Source: an uncultured Siphonobacter sp. (GTDB lineage: Bacteria; Bacteroidota; Bacteroidia; Cytophagales; Spirosomataceae). Taken from it: a DNA stretch of 64,000 bases. Every line of letters starts with the position of its first letter. Within the stretch, counting starts at the first letter, position 1. The stretch lies in assembly GCA_913775095.1 (NCBI GenBank), contig CAJYIW010000004.1:62001-126000 (forward strand), in the 5' to 3' direction. Below, piece after piece: positions 27,436 to 35,818 of this stretch. The translations under genes and the position numbers were made by a program. The notes under the pieces were generated by a model, which was not told the origin of the DNA, made no database searches, and saw nothing but the letters and a program-made list of their open reading frames with translations.

Positions 27436-28266
27436 ATGAGCGAAAGTATAGCCTATAAACAAAAGCCGGATTCGCGTCTTCAGGGAGTAGTGGATCATTT
27501 CTACAGCGTCCGGATACCGCCCCATTCTGCAATCAGCATTCAGCATTTGTCCCCTAATCTGGAACTGATGCTGGTCTTTAATTTTGGCCATGCCATCCGG
27601 TATTCTTTCGGAAAAAATCCGATTGCGGAGCAGACTTTTCATCACGTTATGCTGATTGGACCGCTTCGCCAGATGCTTAATTATGAGTTAAAGCCGGGTG
27701 TTGATTTACTGATTGCGGGTTTTACGCTCGATGGGTTTTTCCGTTTCTTATCGCTCGAAAAAATCAGCATTGAAAGTCTGACTGCTGGTGAATCCATCCT
27801 GCCACTTCCGGAGCTGGAAGCCTTGCACACGTCCCTGGTTCCGAATAGGGACCAGCGGACCGAAGTTCTTACCCAACACATTCTACGGGTATTGAGCCCG
27901 TCCGCAGAGGCCGCCTTACCCTTGCTGGAAAGTGCTGATTTGTTTCTCCAGACGTCCCGAAGTCCCGTAAAAGTCATGGCGGATCAGCACTCGCTCTCGG
28001 AACGAACGGTTCAGTTACGCTTCAAAAAATACGTAGGGTATTCCCCGAAAGAATTACTGCGTTTTTTACGATTCAAGCAGGTTCTGCTAAGCCTGATTCA
28101 GCAGCCGGACCAATCCTGGTTTGATTTGGTTGTCACTTTTGGTTACCACGACCAGAGTCATTTCATTAAGGACTTTAAACACTACACGGGCCTGAGCCCG
28201 AAGGAATTCCGGAAACTTCAGGAACAAGGTAACTTCTGCGTCAGCTTTCCGGAAATACGTTTCTGA
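27436..28266 (+). CDS. AraC family transcriptional regulator
   Basis: 276-residue regulator. The C-terminal about 100 residues contain the two AraC helix-turn-helix motifs: VKVMADQHSLSERTVQLRFKKYVGYSPKELLRFLRFKQVL and FDLVVTFGYHDQSHFIKDFKHYTGLSPKEFRK, the last being the family signature. The N-terminal half, with VDHFYSVRIPPHSAISIQHLSPNLELMLVFNFGH, resembles the cupin-like sensing domain seen in Bacteroidota AraC regulators. It is divergent from the AcuI-like reductase gene, which is its most likely target, and convergent with a small lipoprotein gene 6 bases away. The ligand is unknown. Confidence 0.88.
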   Translation: MSESIAYKQKPDSRLQGVVDHFYSVRIPPHSAISIQHLSPNLELMLVFNFGHAIRYSFGKNPIAEQTFHHVMLIGPLRQMLNYELKPGVDLLIAGFTLDGFFRFLSLEKISIESLTAGESILPLPELEALHTSLVPNRDQRTEVLTQHILRVLSPSAEAALPLLESADLFLQTSRSPVKVMADQHSLSERTVQLRFKKYVGYSPKELLRFLRFKQVLLSLIQQPDQSWFDLVVTFGYHDQSHFIKDFKHYTGLSPKEFRKLQEQGNFCVSFPEIRF

Positions 28267-28272
28267 ACACGC

Positions 28273-28635
28273 TTATTTTCCGGTAGCCACACTTCCCAGC
28301 CCTTTCGAAAAAGCCTGAATCCGGGTGTAGGCCTCGGCACTATTGGCCTTTTTATCGAATTTTAAATGAAGCTCTCCTTCGGAAGATTCCACCCAGAACT
28401 TGGTCTGATCGGGCAACGTAACTTCATGGTTAACTTCTCCGGAAGCTAAAGGAATGACCTGCGTGGGCTTATAAAAATCATTGATGTATTCACGAACGCC
28501 TGCGGTCCGGGAGTCATCAAATTTTGCGTCAAGTTTGTAGACGTCCGTGTTATCAGTCACGGAGATTTTAGTCTCCTTTGAACAGGCCGTCAGGGCGGCC
28601 CAGCTGGCCAGCATTAAAAGTGCAGATGATTTCAT
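28273..28635 (-). CDS. Small hypothetical lipoprotein
   Basis: 120-residue exported lipoprotein: MKSSALLMLASWAALTAC with lipobox LTAC, Cys 18, then SKETK. The mature part reads like a compact alpha/beta domain (DVYKLDAKFDDSRTAGVREYINDFYKP; VNHEVTLPDQTKFWVESSEGELHLKFDKKANSAEAYTRI in segments) and is unrecognised. It is convergent with the AraC gene, with only 6 bases between stops. A 9-base inverted repeat lies 5-33 bases upstream of its start. Confidence 0.75.
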   Translation of the reverse strand: MKSSALLMLASWAALTACSKETKISVTDNTDVYKLDAKFDDSRTAGVREYINDFYKPTQVIPLASGEVNHEVTLPDQTKFWVESSEGELHLKFDKKANSAEAYTRIQAFSKGLGSVATGK

Positions 28636-28639
28636 GACT

Positions 28640-28668
28640 ATATTGCATTACAAGGTACTATGCAATAT
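28640..28668 (-). promoter_or_regulatory. Inverted repeat upstream of small lipoprotein gene
   Basis: ATATTGCAT (28640-28648) and ATGCAATAT (28660-28668) form a perfect 9-base inverted repeat with an 11-base spacer, starting 5 bases upstream of the lipoprotein ATG. The spacer includes a TACCTTG box on the minus strand, so this could be an operator over the promoter. Confidence 0.45.
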
Positions 28669-28756
28669 TAAGTTCATTATCTGCCCTCTATTATGGCTTT
28701 GGTATGAACGGTCAAAATTCCATATTCAGTGGAAACGACTCTGATTTTTTAACAAC

Positions 28757-28787
28757 AGGGGCCTGAGTATCAACTACCCAGGCCCCT
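28757..28787 (-). terminator. Hairpin terminator
   Basis: AGGGGCCTG pairs perfectly with CAGGCCCCT around a 13-base loop, 12 bases downstream of the Gfo/Idh/MocA gene stop. The T-run on the minus strand is weak. Confidence 0.7.
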
Positions 28788-28798
28788 TCTTTCATTCC

Positions 28799-30142
28799 CT
28801 ATAATCGGGGTTCCCAGCCTTTTTCATAGTCCCGGCTCCAGAGCTTCATCGCTTCTTTATCCAGAATATGTCCATTTTTTGAATCCACCCTGAACGATTT
28901 GTTCGTTCGGTAGGCAATATTGGCCAGGTGACACAGCAGCGTACTTTTCGCTCCTTCATCAATGGGCGAATTCTGCTTGGCTTTCCCCCGGATGGCCTCG
29001 AAGAAATTAACCATATGCCCGGTGGTCATGTCGCCCCCGCCACCCAGGGCCGTGCCCGCTTCGGAGCCTTTGGCCTTACTGTCTTTCAGGAGTTTTCCTT
29101 CACGACTGTATAATTTGTACCCGTCCCGATCCACGTAAACACTGCCCGTTGACCCGTAAATGACCGTTCCCCGGTCCGTCCCGTACGTTTTGTATCCACT
29201 ACGACTCTTTCCGTCCCACTTGATAATTTTATTATCCCTGAACTTGAAGGTAGCATCCATGGTGTCGTAAACCGCCCAGCCATCGTTCAGAAAGTGGCGT
29301 TTGGCGGCTTCCACCTCCACAAATTCCGGGTATTCTACCTGAAGAGCCCAGCGAGCCACGTCGAGTTCGTGGGTGGCGTTATTCCCACTTTCTGCCGTAC
29401 CGTACATCCAGCCGTACCAGTGCCAGTTGTAATCCCAGGTATCGTGGGTATAAGCCGTTCGGGGAGCGGGCCCCTGGAATAAATCCCAGTCCAGTCCGTC
29501 GGGAATGGGGGCTTTTTTAGGAATGGGAACTTCGCCCCGCGTAGCCGAGTAAAAGGCAACGGCTTTATAGGGCGTACCGATGGCCCCGTTGTGAATCTGG
29601 TGAATAATGTCAATGGTTTCAGGCGAAGACCGTTGCTGATTTCCCATCTGAATGACCTTGTTGTATTTCTTCTGGAACGCCACCAGTAACTCCCCTTCAT
29701 GGGGATTATGGCTACAGGGTTTCTCCACGTACACGTGCTTACCACCCTGCACGGCCATCCATGTGCCGGGAGCGTGCCAGTGATCGGGGGTCGCGTTGAT
29801 CAGGACATCAATCGATGGATCTTCGATGACTTTCCGGATATCGTTTTCCAGCTTGGGCGTGTAATCAATGTGTTTGGAAAATTGCTTCACGGCAGATTCC
29901 CGCTGTTTTTTCATGACATCACAGAGGGTAATCAGCTGCACGTTATTTTCTTTCTGTCTGATGGGCTCAAAGTAAGCCCCCAGCCGACGGCCCAGACCCG
30001 CAATGGCCAGATTTAAACGATCATTGGCTCCAATGATTCGGGAATAGCTACGGGCTGACATGCCCTGAGCCACGCCACCGAAAGTGACACCAGCGGCTCC
30101 TAAAGCGGCTTTTACCAGGAACTCTCTCCGGGATTTTTGCAT
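28799..30142 (-). CDS. Tat-exported Gfo/Idh/MocA family oxidoreductase
   Basis: 447-residue NAD(P)-dependent sugar or inositol oxidoreductase-like protein with an N-terminal Tat signal (MQKSRREFLVKAALGAAGVTFGG), as in many Bacteroidota relatives. Landmarks: LNLAIAGLGRRLGAYFEPI for the Rossmann fold, LITLCDVM, DVLINATPDHWHAPGTWMAVQGGKHVYVEKP (the family EKP motif with catalytic Lys), and the second domain with GNNATHELDVARWAL containing the catalytic His/Asp. Start moved 18 codons in so that the Tat motif is at the N-terminus. It stands alone; the substrate is unknown, though other sugar-processing genes are scattered through the window. Confidence 0.9.
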   Translation of the reverse strand: MQKSRREFLVKAALGAAGVTFGGVAQGMSARSYSRIIGANDRLNLAIAGLGRRLGAYFEPIRQKENNVQLITLCDVMKKQRESAVKQFSKHIDYTPKLENDIRKVIEDPSIDVLINATPDHWHAPGTWMAVQGGKHVYVEKPCSHNPHEGELLVAFQKKYNKVIQMGNQQRSSPETIDIIHQIHNGAIGTPYKAVAFYSATRGEVPIPKKAPIPDGLDWDLFQGPAPRTAYTHDTWDYNWHWYGWMYGTAESGNNATHELDVARWALQVEYPEFVEVEAAKRHFLNDGWAVYDTMDATFKFRDNKIIKWDGKSRSGYKTYGTDRGTVIYGSTGSVYVDRDGYKLYSREGKLLKDSKAKGSEAGTALGGGGDMTTGHMVNFFEAIRGKAKQNSPIDEGAKSTLLCHLANIAYRTNKSFRVDSKNGHILDKEAMKLWSRDYEKGWEPRL

Positions 30143-30275
30143 GGAAATAAAGGTGATTAGAGGAATTGTCGGGCCAAATGGCCTTTCGCCTGACAATTTA
30201 TTATTAATTTAGTTACCAACCGTTCCTTTATTCCGCCAAATCACATTGGTCTGGTGTTACTTCCCGCCGCCTTCT

Positions 30276-31249
30276 ATGAATCGTTTGCTATCTATTGGAT
30301 TTGCAGTGATTACCCTGCCGTTGTTCGCTCAGACCTCTATCCAGGTTGAAACCCGCGATCTGACCCACTTTTACCAGACCTTCGACCGGGTTCGTTCCGA
30401 ACCCGATTCCGTCAAAGCGGTGGCCCTCATCCAACGCCATTACCTGGATCAAGGCACCAGAGGCCTGAAGCTCCTGTTGGATTCCAGAAAGTATAAAGCC
30501 TCGGACTGGTACCAGCTCATGAAAGAAAATCCGGACTATCTGACGGCGTTGCGTCCTCGTACCCTTCAGGTCATGAGGGATACAATGGCCATTCGGAAAG
30601 CTCTGGTTGCTCTCCAGACCCTTTATCCTGCGGCCCACACGCCCGGTATTTATTTCTGCGTGGTATCATGGGCATTGGGGCGACTGCCCGGGAAGGTCAG
30701 ATCATCGTAGGCACGGAGCTGATTCTGGGGGATACGTTGTTACCCATGCATGAGTTACCCGCTTTTTACAAAACGATTTTTAACAGTATTCTCAAAAACA
30801 GAAGTTATATCGCTTTGCACGAATCGGTGCATACGTTCCAGAAAAATCAGGGTTACGGTAAGAAAACGCCTTTACTGGGCCATGCCCTGCTGGAAGGCAT
30901 GTGTGATTTTATGGCTGAGCTGGCCCAGGGTAAGGAAATCGACTACCTGCCCTATCTCTCGTACGGCAGAAAGCACCGGTCCGAACTATGGAACGAGTTC
31001 AGACCTCACCTCATCAGTACGGACTGGGACCTTCGCAATCGCTGGTTTTACAATGCGTCCGAGTATCCCTCAGTCCAGGCTGATCTGGGTTATTTCATTG
31101 GCTATGACATCTGCAAGGCTTATTACCGGAAGGCTGAAGACCAGAAAAAAGCCATCCGGGAAATTATTGAACTGGACACGGACAACCCGGAAGCGGTAAT
31201 GAAATTTCTGAAGAATTCCGGTTATGAATCGATGGTAACGCGGGATTAG
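30276..31249 (+). pseudogene. Frameshifted DUF2268-type putative zinc peptidase
   Basis: Two frames together make one protein. 30276-30710 gives a signal peptide (MNRLLSIGFAVITLPLFAQ) and the N-terminal half through YPAAHTPGIYF. The second half continues in another frame as LRGIMGIGATAREGQIIVGTELILG to 31249. It carries ALHESVHTFQ, an HExxH zinc-peptidase motif, then EGMCDFMAEL, the expected downstream Glu. The first frame's last about 15 codons (VVSWALGRLPGKVRSS) do not match the family, while the second frame picks up exactly where the family motif should continue. The break lies near 30645-30660 and would be repaired by one extra base. It may be a real inactivating mutation, a sequencing error or, less likely, recoding. 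No canonical slippery heptamer was seen. Confidence 0.7.
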
Positions 31250-31257
31250 AGGGGTAA

Positions 31258-32169
31258 CTACTTCGTTTCCACGATCTTCTTCGCCGCCTCCATATCTTCC
31301 ATAGTACCCTTGATTCTCATGGACAGCTTACTGTTTTTAAGCATCTCATTATCAGAAACAATCTGCGAGCGAAGATGAACCGTGAACGGAAAATTCTTTC
31401 CCTGAAACAGCATTTGTGTTCCGGCATTAATCATTTTGCCCAACTCCACCTGCACGGGAATCTGGTACACTTTATCGCTTCTGGCGGGTACGCGGGTTAC
31501 CCCCGATGACTGCCCGTTAATCGTCGTTTTTTCTTTTCCCAGATCAATGGAGTAACGCATATTTTTAAAGGAGAAGACAAAATCGTTTTTATTAATAAAC
31601 CGCAGGCCGATGTTGAGTTCAGATTTTTTGAGTCTGAATTTTTCTAGATCAATAGCTACCACTTCAATTTCAGGAAGATGATACAGAGGCAACTTTTTCT
31701 CCATTTCAATCCGCAACGTATCGTGACCCAGTACAGGCTTTGCCAGCTTTAAGAACACTTGAAACTGATACATCGCACTATCCTGTCCCGCCGCTTCTCC
31801 TCGTTTGCCCACTCTGGAAAACTTGTCGATCTTTAATTCCGTGGCAATATCCAATGTAACGCTGTCCTGCGGTTCAATCTGAAGCGGTTTCGCATAATCG
31901 CTTTCAATGATTGGGACGCCGTCTACTTTTACCTGATAAGCAAAACTTTTAATATCCATGCCGAGGGGCAGTGGGTTATCGATCAGTACTTTCATGGACA
32001 TATCAAGCGTTGAATCCGTAATGGACGAAATCTCCGCCAGACTCATTTCTACCCGGGGCTTCAGCCCGGACACCGGATTGGCGTGTTTGCTTTTGTAGTT
32101 CTGGAACAGATACCATCCTAATCCCCCCAGTACAACGAGGATTAATAAAATTATAAGCGTTTTTTTCAT
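31258..32169 (-). CDS. LEA type 2 (LEA2/WHy-like) family protein
   Basis: 303-residue protein with an N-terminal transmembrane anchor (MKKTLIILLILVVLGGLGWYLF) and a large extracytoplasmic part. Two LEA2-like beta-sandwich repeats are suggested: one around residues 45-120 (LAEISSITDSTLDMSMKVLIDNPLPLGMDIKSFAYQVKVDG in segments, including the conserved NP) and one around 165-285 (VVAIDLEKFRLKKSELNIGLRFINKNDF, then NMRYSIDLG). LEA2 domains occur in desiccation proteins and bacterial WHy proteins; the function here is unknown. Start chosen at MKKTLII so the anchor is N-terminal. It is 45 bases downstream of the LysR gene on the same strand. Confidence 0.75.
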   Translation of the reverse strand: MKKTLIILLILVVLGGLGWYLFQNYKSKHANPVSGLKPRVEMSLAEISSITDSTLDMSMKVLIDNPLPLGMDIKSFAYQVKVDGVPIIESDYAKPLQIEPQDSVTLDIATELKIDKFSRVGKRGEAAGQDSAMYQFQVFLKLAKPVLGHDTLRIEMEKKLPLYHLPEIEVVAIDLEKFRLKKSELNIGLRFINKNDFVFSFKNMRYSIDLGKEKTTINGQSSGVTRVPARSDKVYQIPVQVELGKMINAGTQMLFQGKNFPFTVHLRSQIVSDNEMLKNSKLSMRIKGTMEDMEAAKKIVETK

Positions 32170-32214
32170 GGTGGGTTGCGTTGCATCAACCACAAAACCC
32201 ACAGAAAAGCATGC

Positions 32215-33114
32215 CTAGGGAAGACTGGGCAAGATGTGTATCATTTCTTTTAATCGGAGCGTAAGATTTTCCGGATTATAAGCCATCGCGTATTCAATTT
32301 CGATGGGTTGCTGTTCCCACTCGATCTCTTTAACGACAATATCCGGGTAACGGGTCCAGTCGAACAGGATGGGAACCATCGCAATGCCCCGGTTCATACT
32401 GACCAGTTCGCCGACCAGGTCCAGCGATGAAACTTCCTGCGTGATGGAGGCCTTCCGATTGATGCCCACCCGTTGAAAGATAGATTCTACCTGCGTATAA
32501 AACGGGTGAAGCGTCGCCGGAATTTCAATCCATTTTTCCTTTTTCAGGGATTGTAACCGAACCGTGGACTGATCGGCCAGCCGATGATTTTTAGGCAAGA
32601 TGACGCACAGATGACCTTTGCGGTAGACATGCCCCTGCAGCGATTCCAACCGAAGCGGCCAGAGCGTCATTCCCAGCTGAATGCTTCCCTCCATCAGGGC
32701 TTCCTGTACGCTTATGTACGTGGGTAACTCAACCAGCTGGATATTTACGTCAGGAAAATGCCGCGAAAAAAGAGTCAGGATTTCAACGATACGCTCGCGA
32801 AGTAACATTTTGTAGATTCCCAGCTTTACTACCGTGCCTTTTTCAGCCGTCTGACGAGTCAGCTCCACGGCCCGCTGGGAAGCCCGTATCACTTTCTGAG
32901 CCTCCGACAGAAACACCTGCCCGGCGGGAGTGAGTTCTACCCTTCGGAATTGCCTGCGTTTGGTGGCATCGAATAAGGCCACACCCAGCTCGGCTTCCAG
33001 CAATTGAATTTGTTGGCTCAGAGCCGGTTGGGATACAAACAGATTCTGGGCAGCTTTGCCAAAGTGCAGTTCTTTCGCAACCTCAATAAAATACCTTAGC
33101 TGACGTAATTCCAC
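32215..33114 (-). CDS. LysR family transcriptional regulator
   Basis: 299-residue LysR regulator with a GTG start (MELRQLRYFIEVAKELHFGKAAQNLFVSQPALSQQIQLLEAELGVALFD). The N-terminal winged helix is complete. It is followed by the periplasmic-binding-protein-like inducer domain from about residue 90, opening with VKLGIYKMLLRERIVEIL. It lies 53 bases downstream of a Bcr/CflA-type exporter gene on the same strand. Co-transcription with the exporter, and control of it, is plausible. Inducer unknown. Confidence 0.92.
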   Translation of the reverse strand: MELRQLRYFIEVAKELHFGKAAQNLFVSQPALSQQIQLLEAELGVALFDATKRRQFRRVELTPAGQVFLSEAQKVIRASQRAVELTRQTAEKGTVVKLGIYKMLLRERIVEILTLFSRHFPDVNIQLVELPTYISVQEALMEGSIQLGMTLWPLRLESLQGHVYRKGHLCVILPKNHRLADQSTVRLQSLKKEKWIEIPATLHPFYTQVESIFQRVGINRKASITQEVSSLDLVGELVSMNRGIAMVPILFDWTRYPDIVVKEIEWEQQPIEIEYAMAYNPENLTLRLKEMIHILPSLP

Positions 33115-33167
33115 GAATACCGGCGTTCACAGGGACAAATGTCACGCTAAGGTACAGGATTTGATTT

Positions 33168-34370
33168 TTAGGAACCGCTTAGGGGCTGAAGATTTCGTCT
33201 GCTTAAGGAGGGGGCAATCAGTAAAAAATAGCCCAGTGTGGACGAAAGAGCCATTCCAATAACCATCGGCATTGCCGTGCCGTTGTGAAAATAACTCACT
33301 AGTCCTGAAGCGGCGGCTCCAATCAACATCTGAATGCAGCCTAACAGAGCCGAGGCACTTCCGGCGTAACGCTTGAAGGGAAACAAAGCGGTCGCCGCTG
33401 CATTAGGGCTGATGAACCCGTGGAAGAACAGATAAATAAACATAACGGCCAGTAAACCCAGGGCGTTAAACAGATTCAGCACGGTTCCCATAATCAGGAA
33501 TAGGGCCGTCATCCACTGAAAGGCACTTACCTTCCGAAGAATGTCTTCACTCTTGCTACGCTTGAGCCAGAAACGGTTGACCTGGCTACCCAGGATCATG
33601 CCGCAGGCGTTAAACCCAAACGCCCAGCCGTATTCGGTCTGAGACAGGTTGTGCAGTTTCATGAATACAAAAGGCGAACCTGCGATGTACGAAAACATAC
33701 TTCCCGAGGCCAGACCCGCGACGAGCGAATGAATGGAAAAAACCGGCTCTTTCAACACCGTACCGTAATCTTTCAGAATCTGCGAAGGTCTCAGCGAGAT
33801 ACTGGCGTCGGCGGGTTTGCTTTCGGGTAAAAACCGAATGACCAGCAGGATAAGCGTTATTCCTACGAAAGCCAGAAACCCGAAAATGTATCGCCAGCCC
33901 GCTACTTCGGAGATATATCCTCCGATGGTAGGAGCAATGATGGGTGACACGCCCATGATCAGCATCAGCGTGGATAACACCCCTGCCATTTCCTGAGGAG
34001 TAAACAAATCCCGGACGACGGCCCGACTGGCCACCATCCCTACGCAACCGCCCAGAGCCAGCAGAAAACGGATGGCAATCAGCCAGTTGACACTTTGTAC
34101 GCTGGCACAGGCCAGGGCAGCCAATACGTAAAGACTCAGGCCGATCAACAGAGGTTTTTTTCTTCCGAATCGATCCAGCAAGGGTCCGCACAGGGCCTGT
34201 CCTAACGAGATACCAATGAAAAAACTGGTTAACGAGTACGCAACGTAACTGATTTCAGCGTGAAGATCGCGGGAAATAACGGTGAAGGCTGGTAAGTAGG
34301 TATCAATGGAAAAGGGAGCTACTGCCGTCAGTAAACCAAGTGTGATGATGAGCCCCTGTTTCTGTTTCAT
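33168..34370 (-). CDS. Bcr/CflA family MFS multidrug exporter
   Basis: 400-residue twelve-helix major facilitator. Landmarks of the Bcr/CflA drug-resistance group: MKQKQGLIITLGLLTAVAPFSIDTYLPAF at the N-terminus (the DTYLPAF motif), GPLLDRFGRKKPLLIG in the loop after helix 2 (motif A), RAVVRDLF, and LMLIMGVSPIIAPTIGGYI in helix 5 (motif C-like antiporter motif). Length is normal. Start chosen at MKQKQ, as the 12 upstream codons are not family-like. It precedes a LysR regulator gene in the same orientation. Substrate not predictable; bicyclomycin or sulfonamide-type compounds are what relatives export. Confidence 0.92.
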   Translation of the reverse strand: MKQKQGLIITLGLLTAVAPFSIDTYLPAFTVISRDLHAEISYVAYSLTSFFIGISLGQALCGPLLDRFGRKKPLLIGLSLYVLAALACASVQSVNWLIAIRFLLALGGCVGMVASRAVVRDLFTPQEMAGVLSTLMLIMGVSPIIAPTIGGYISEVAGWRYIFGFLAFVGITLILLVIRFLPESKPADASISLRPSQILKDYGTVLKEPVFSIHSLVAGLASGSMFSYIAGSPFVFMKLHNLSQTEYGWAFGFNACGMILGSQVNRFWLKRSKSEDILRKVSAFQWMTALFLIMGTVLNLFNALGLLAVMFIYLFFHGFISPNAAATALFPFKRYAGSASALLGCIQMLIGAAASGLVSYFHNGTAMPMVIGMALSSTLGYFLLIAPSLSRRNLQPLSGS

Positions 34371-34512
34371 GCTATTAATTTGTCTTATTTCCAGATTTAA
34401 ACCCAAATTTCGCGTTATATGTTATCCTTTTCCAATATTGATTACTTATAGGTTAATAAGAAAAAATTATTGGGCATTTGAGCAAACGTAGTTAGTGGAG
34501 ATTGACGGTCAA

Positions 34513-34830
34513 AGCGAGTGAATTGAAGCGACAGGTAAGGTCCTTCGCTTCGCTCAGGATGCCAGGTATGGGAGATAGACGTATACCCCGCCCCCCTGTC
34601 ATCTCGACCGTAGGGAGAGAACTTACTTAGGGTTGGGATATACTTTCCTGCTGGCGAGCGAGCTGAAGCGACAGGTAAGGTCCTTCGCTTCGCTCAGGAT
34701 GACAGACATAGGGGTATGGGAGATAGACGTATACCCCACCCCCCCTGTCATCTCGACCGCAGGGAGAGAACTTACTTAGGGTAGGGATGTACTTTACTGC
34801 TGGCGATTGAATTGAAGCGACCGTACGGTC
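34513..34830. repeat. Tandem array of two family C units plus a truncated third
   Basis: Units beginning near GACAGGTAAGGTCCTTCGCT at 34530 and 34670 (period 140), each with the inverted half-elements described for the array at 8210. A linker with GAATTGAAGCGA recurs at 34521, 34661 and near 34810, where the array stops. It lies upstream of the Bcr/CflA exporter gene and downstream of the pentose phosphate operon. Confidence 0.9.
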
Positions 34831-34883
34831 TGCCGCCTGGGATGGCAGGATTGTAAATAAGTCTACTAGGGCAGAAATTAAAA

Positions 34884-34909
34884 AAGCTGACCTAATTACA
34901 GATCAGCTT
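34884..34909 (-). terminator. Terminator of the pentose phosphate operon
   Basis: On the minus strand a 7-base stem (AAGCTGA with TCAGCTT) with a 12-base loop is followed by TTTTTAATTT, 25 bases downstream of the pgl stop codon. Short stem but good T-run. Confidence 0.7.
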
Positions 34910-34933
34910 CCAATAGAACTACTACCAGTATCT

Positions 34934-35680
34934 TTAGCTCAGTACACCCGTAGGGTCTTTCATGGCAAGCTCTGAAGCGGCCTCTTTATCGAGGAACCAC
35001 ATCAGGAAGCCGTTTGAAGGTATAATCAACTGAGCCGGATATTCGGCAATATTGATGGGGTCTTCAATGACGTGTCTTACGGCTTCTGCTTTGCCTTTGC
35101 CGTATACCAGAAAAGCCGTCCGGCTGGCCTGATTGATCAGGGGAAACGTAAATGAAATCCGATATACTTTTTCTTCGGGAAGAAATACGGATTTTACTGA
35201 TATACTATCGTCTTCCAGAATATCCGTATGCGGGAATAAGGAAGCCGTATGCGAGTTATCGCCCAAACCTAACAGGATTAGATCAAAGCTGGCCTTTTCT
35301 CCTTTAAAAAAAGTATCTATGGTCTGCGTATACGCAGCAGCGGCAGCGACTGGTTCCAGACTGGTATCTACGGCATAAACGTGATTAGGATGAATACCCA
35401 AAGGCGTAAATAAGGTCTTCTTCGCCATCAGATAATTGCTATCTGCGTGATCCTGGGGCACGTAACGCTCGTCACCGAAAAAGAAATACACTTTTTGCCA
35501 GTCCAAAGCATTTGCATACGTGGAAGCCAGTATTTCATAGAGTTTCCGGGGAGAACTCCCACCCGACAGAGCTACCGAAAAACTTCCTTTTTTTTCAATA
35601 TTCCGTACCGCCGTATCTACAAAATACCGGGCGGCATTCTGCAGGGTCTCTTCAACGGTATCACCAATCGTAATTTTCAT
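34934..35680 (-). CDS. pgl: 6-phosphogluconolactonase
   Basis: 248-residue lactonase of the DevB/SOL type that hydrolyses 6-phosphogluconolactone to 6-phosphogluconate. Conserved blocks: SVALSGGSSPRKLYE near residue 38 and VYFFFGDERYVPQDHADSNY near 70 (the DERYVP motif), then LGLGDNSHTASLFP near 130, with the phosphate-binding region following. Start moved 11 codons in to MKITIGD. Last gene of the pentose phosphate cluster; a perfect 32-base palindrome separates it from zwf, so its level may differ from the upstream genes. Confidence 0.95.
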   Translation of the reverse strand: MKITIGDTVEETLQNAARYFVDTAVRNIEKKGSFSVALSGGSSPRKLYEILASTYANALDWQKVYFFFGDERYVPQDHADSNYLMAKKTLFTPLGIHPNHVYAVDTSLEPVAAAAAYTQTIDTFFKGEKASFDLILLGLGDNSHTASLFPHTDILEDDSISVKSVFLPEEKVYRISFTFPLINQASRTAFLVYGKGKAEAVRHVIEDPINIAEYPAQLIIPSNGFLMWFLDKEAASELAMKDPTGVLS

Positions 35681-35767
35681 AAGGTCTTCTAATATGCAAT
35701 GGTTTACAGGCATTTAACTATTTCATACCGGTGCAGCCATTCGTTGCTAACCATGTTGATAAAAGTA

Positions 35768-35799
35768 TCCATAGAATACGAAAGTTCGTATTCTATGGA
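35768..35799. repeat. Perfect palindrome in the zwf-pgl gap
   Basis: TCCATAGAATACGAA (35768-35782) and TTCGTATTCTATGGA (35785-35799) are perfect 15-base arms with a two-base centre. On the minus strand it is followed by TACTTTTATC. It lies 88 bases upstream of pgl and 19 bases after the zwf stop. It may be an attenuator hairpin or an operator. Confidence 0.85.
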
Positions 35800-35818
35800 G
35801 TTAACAATCGGACAGCCT

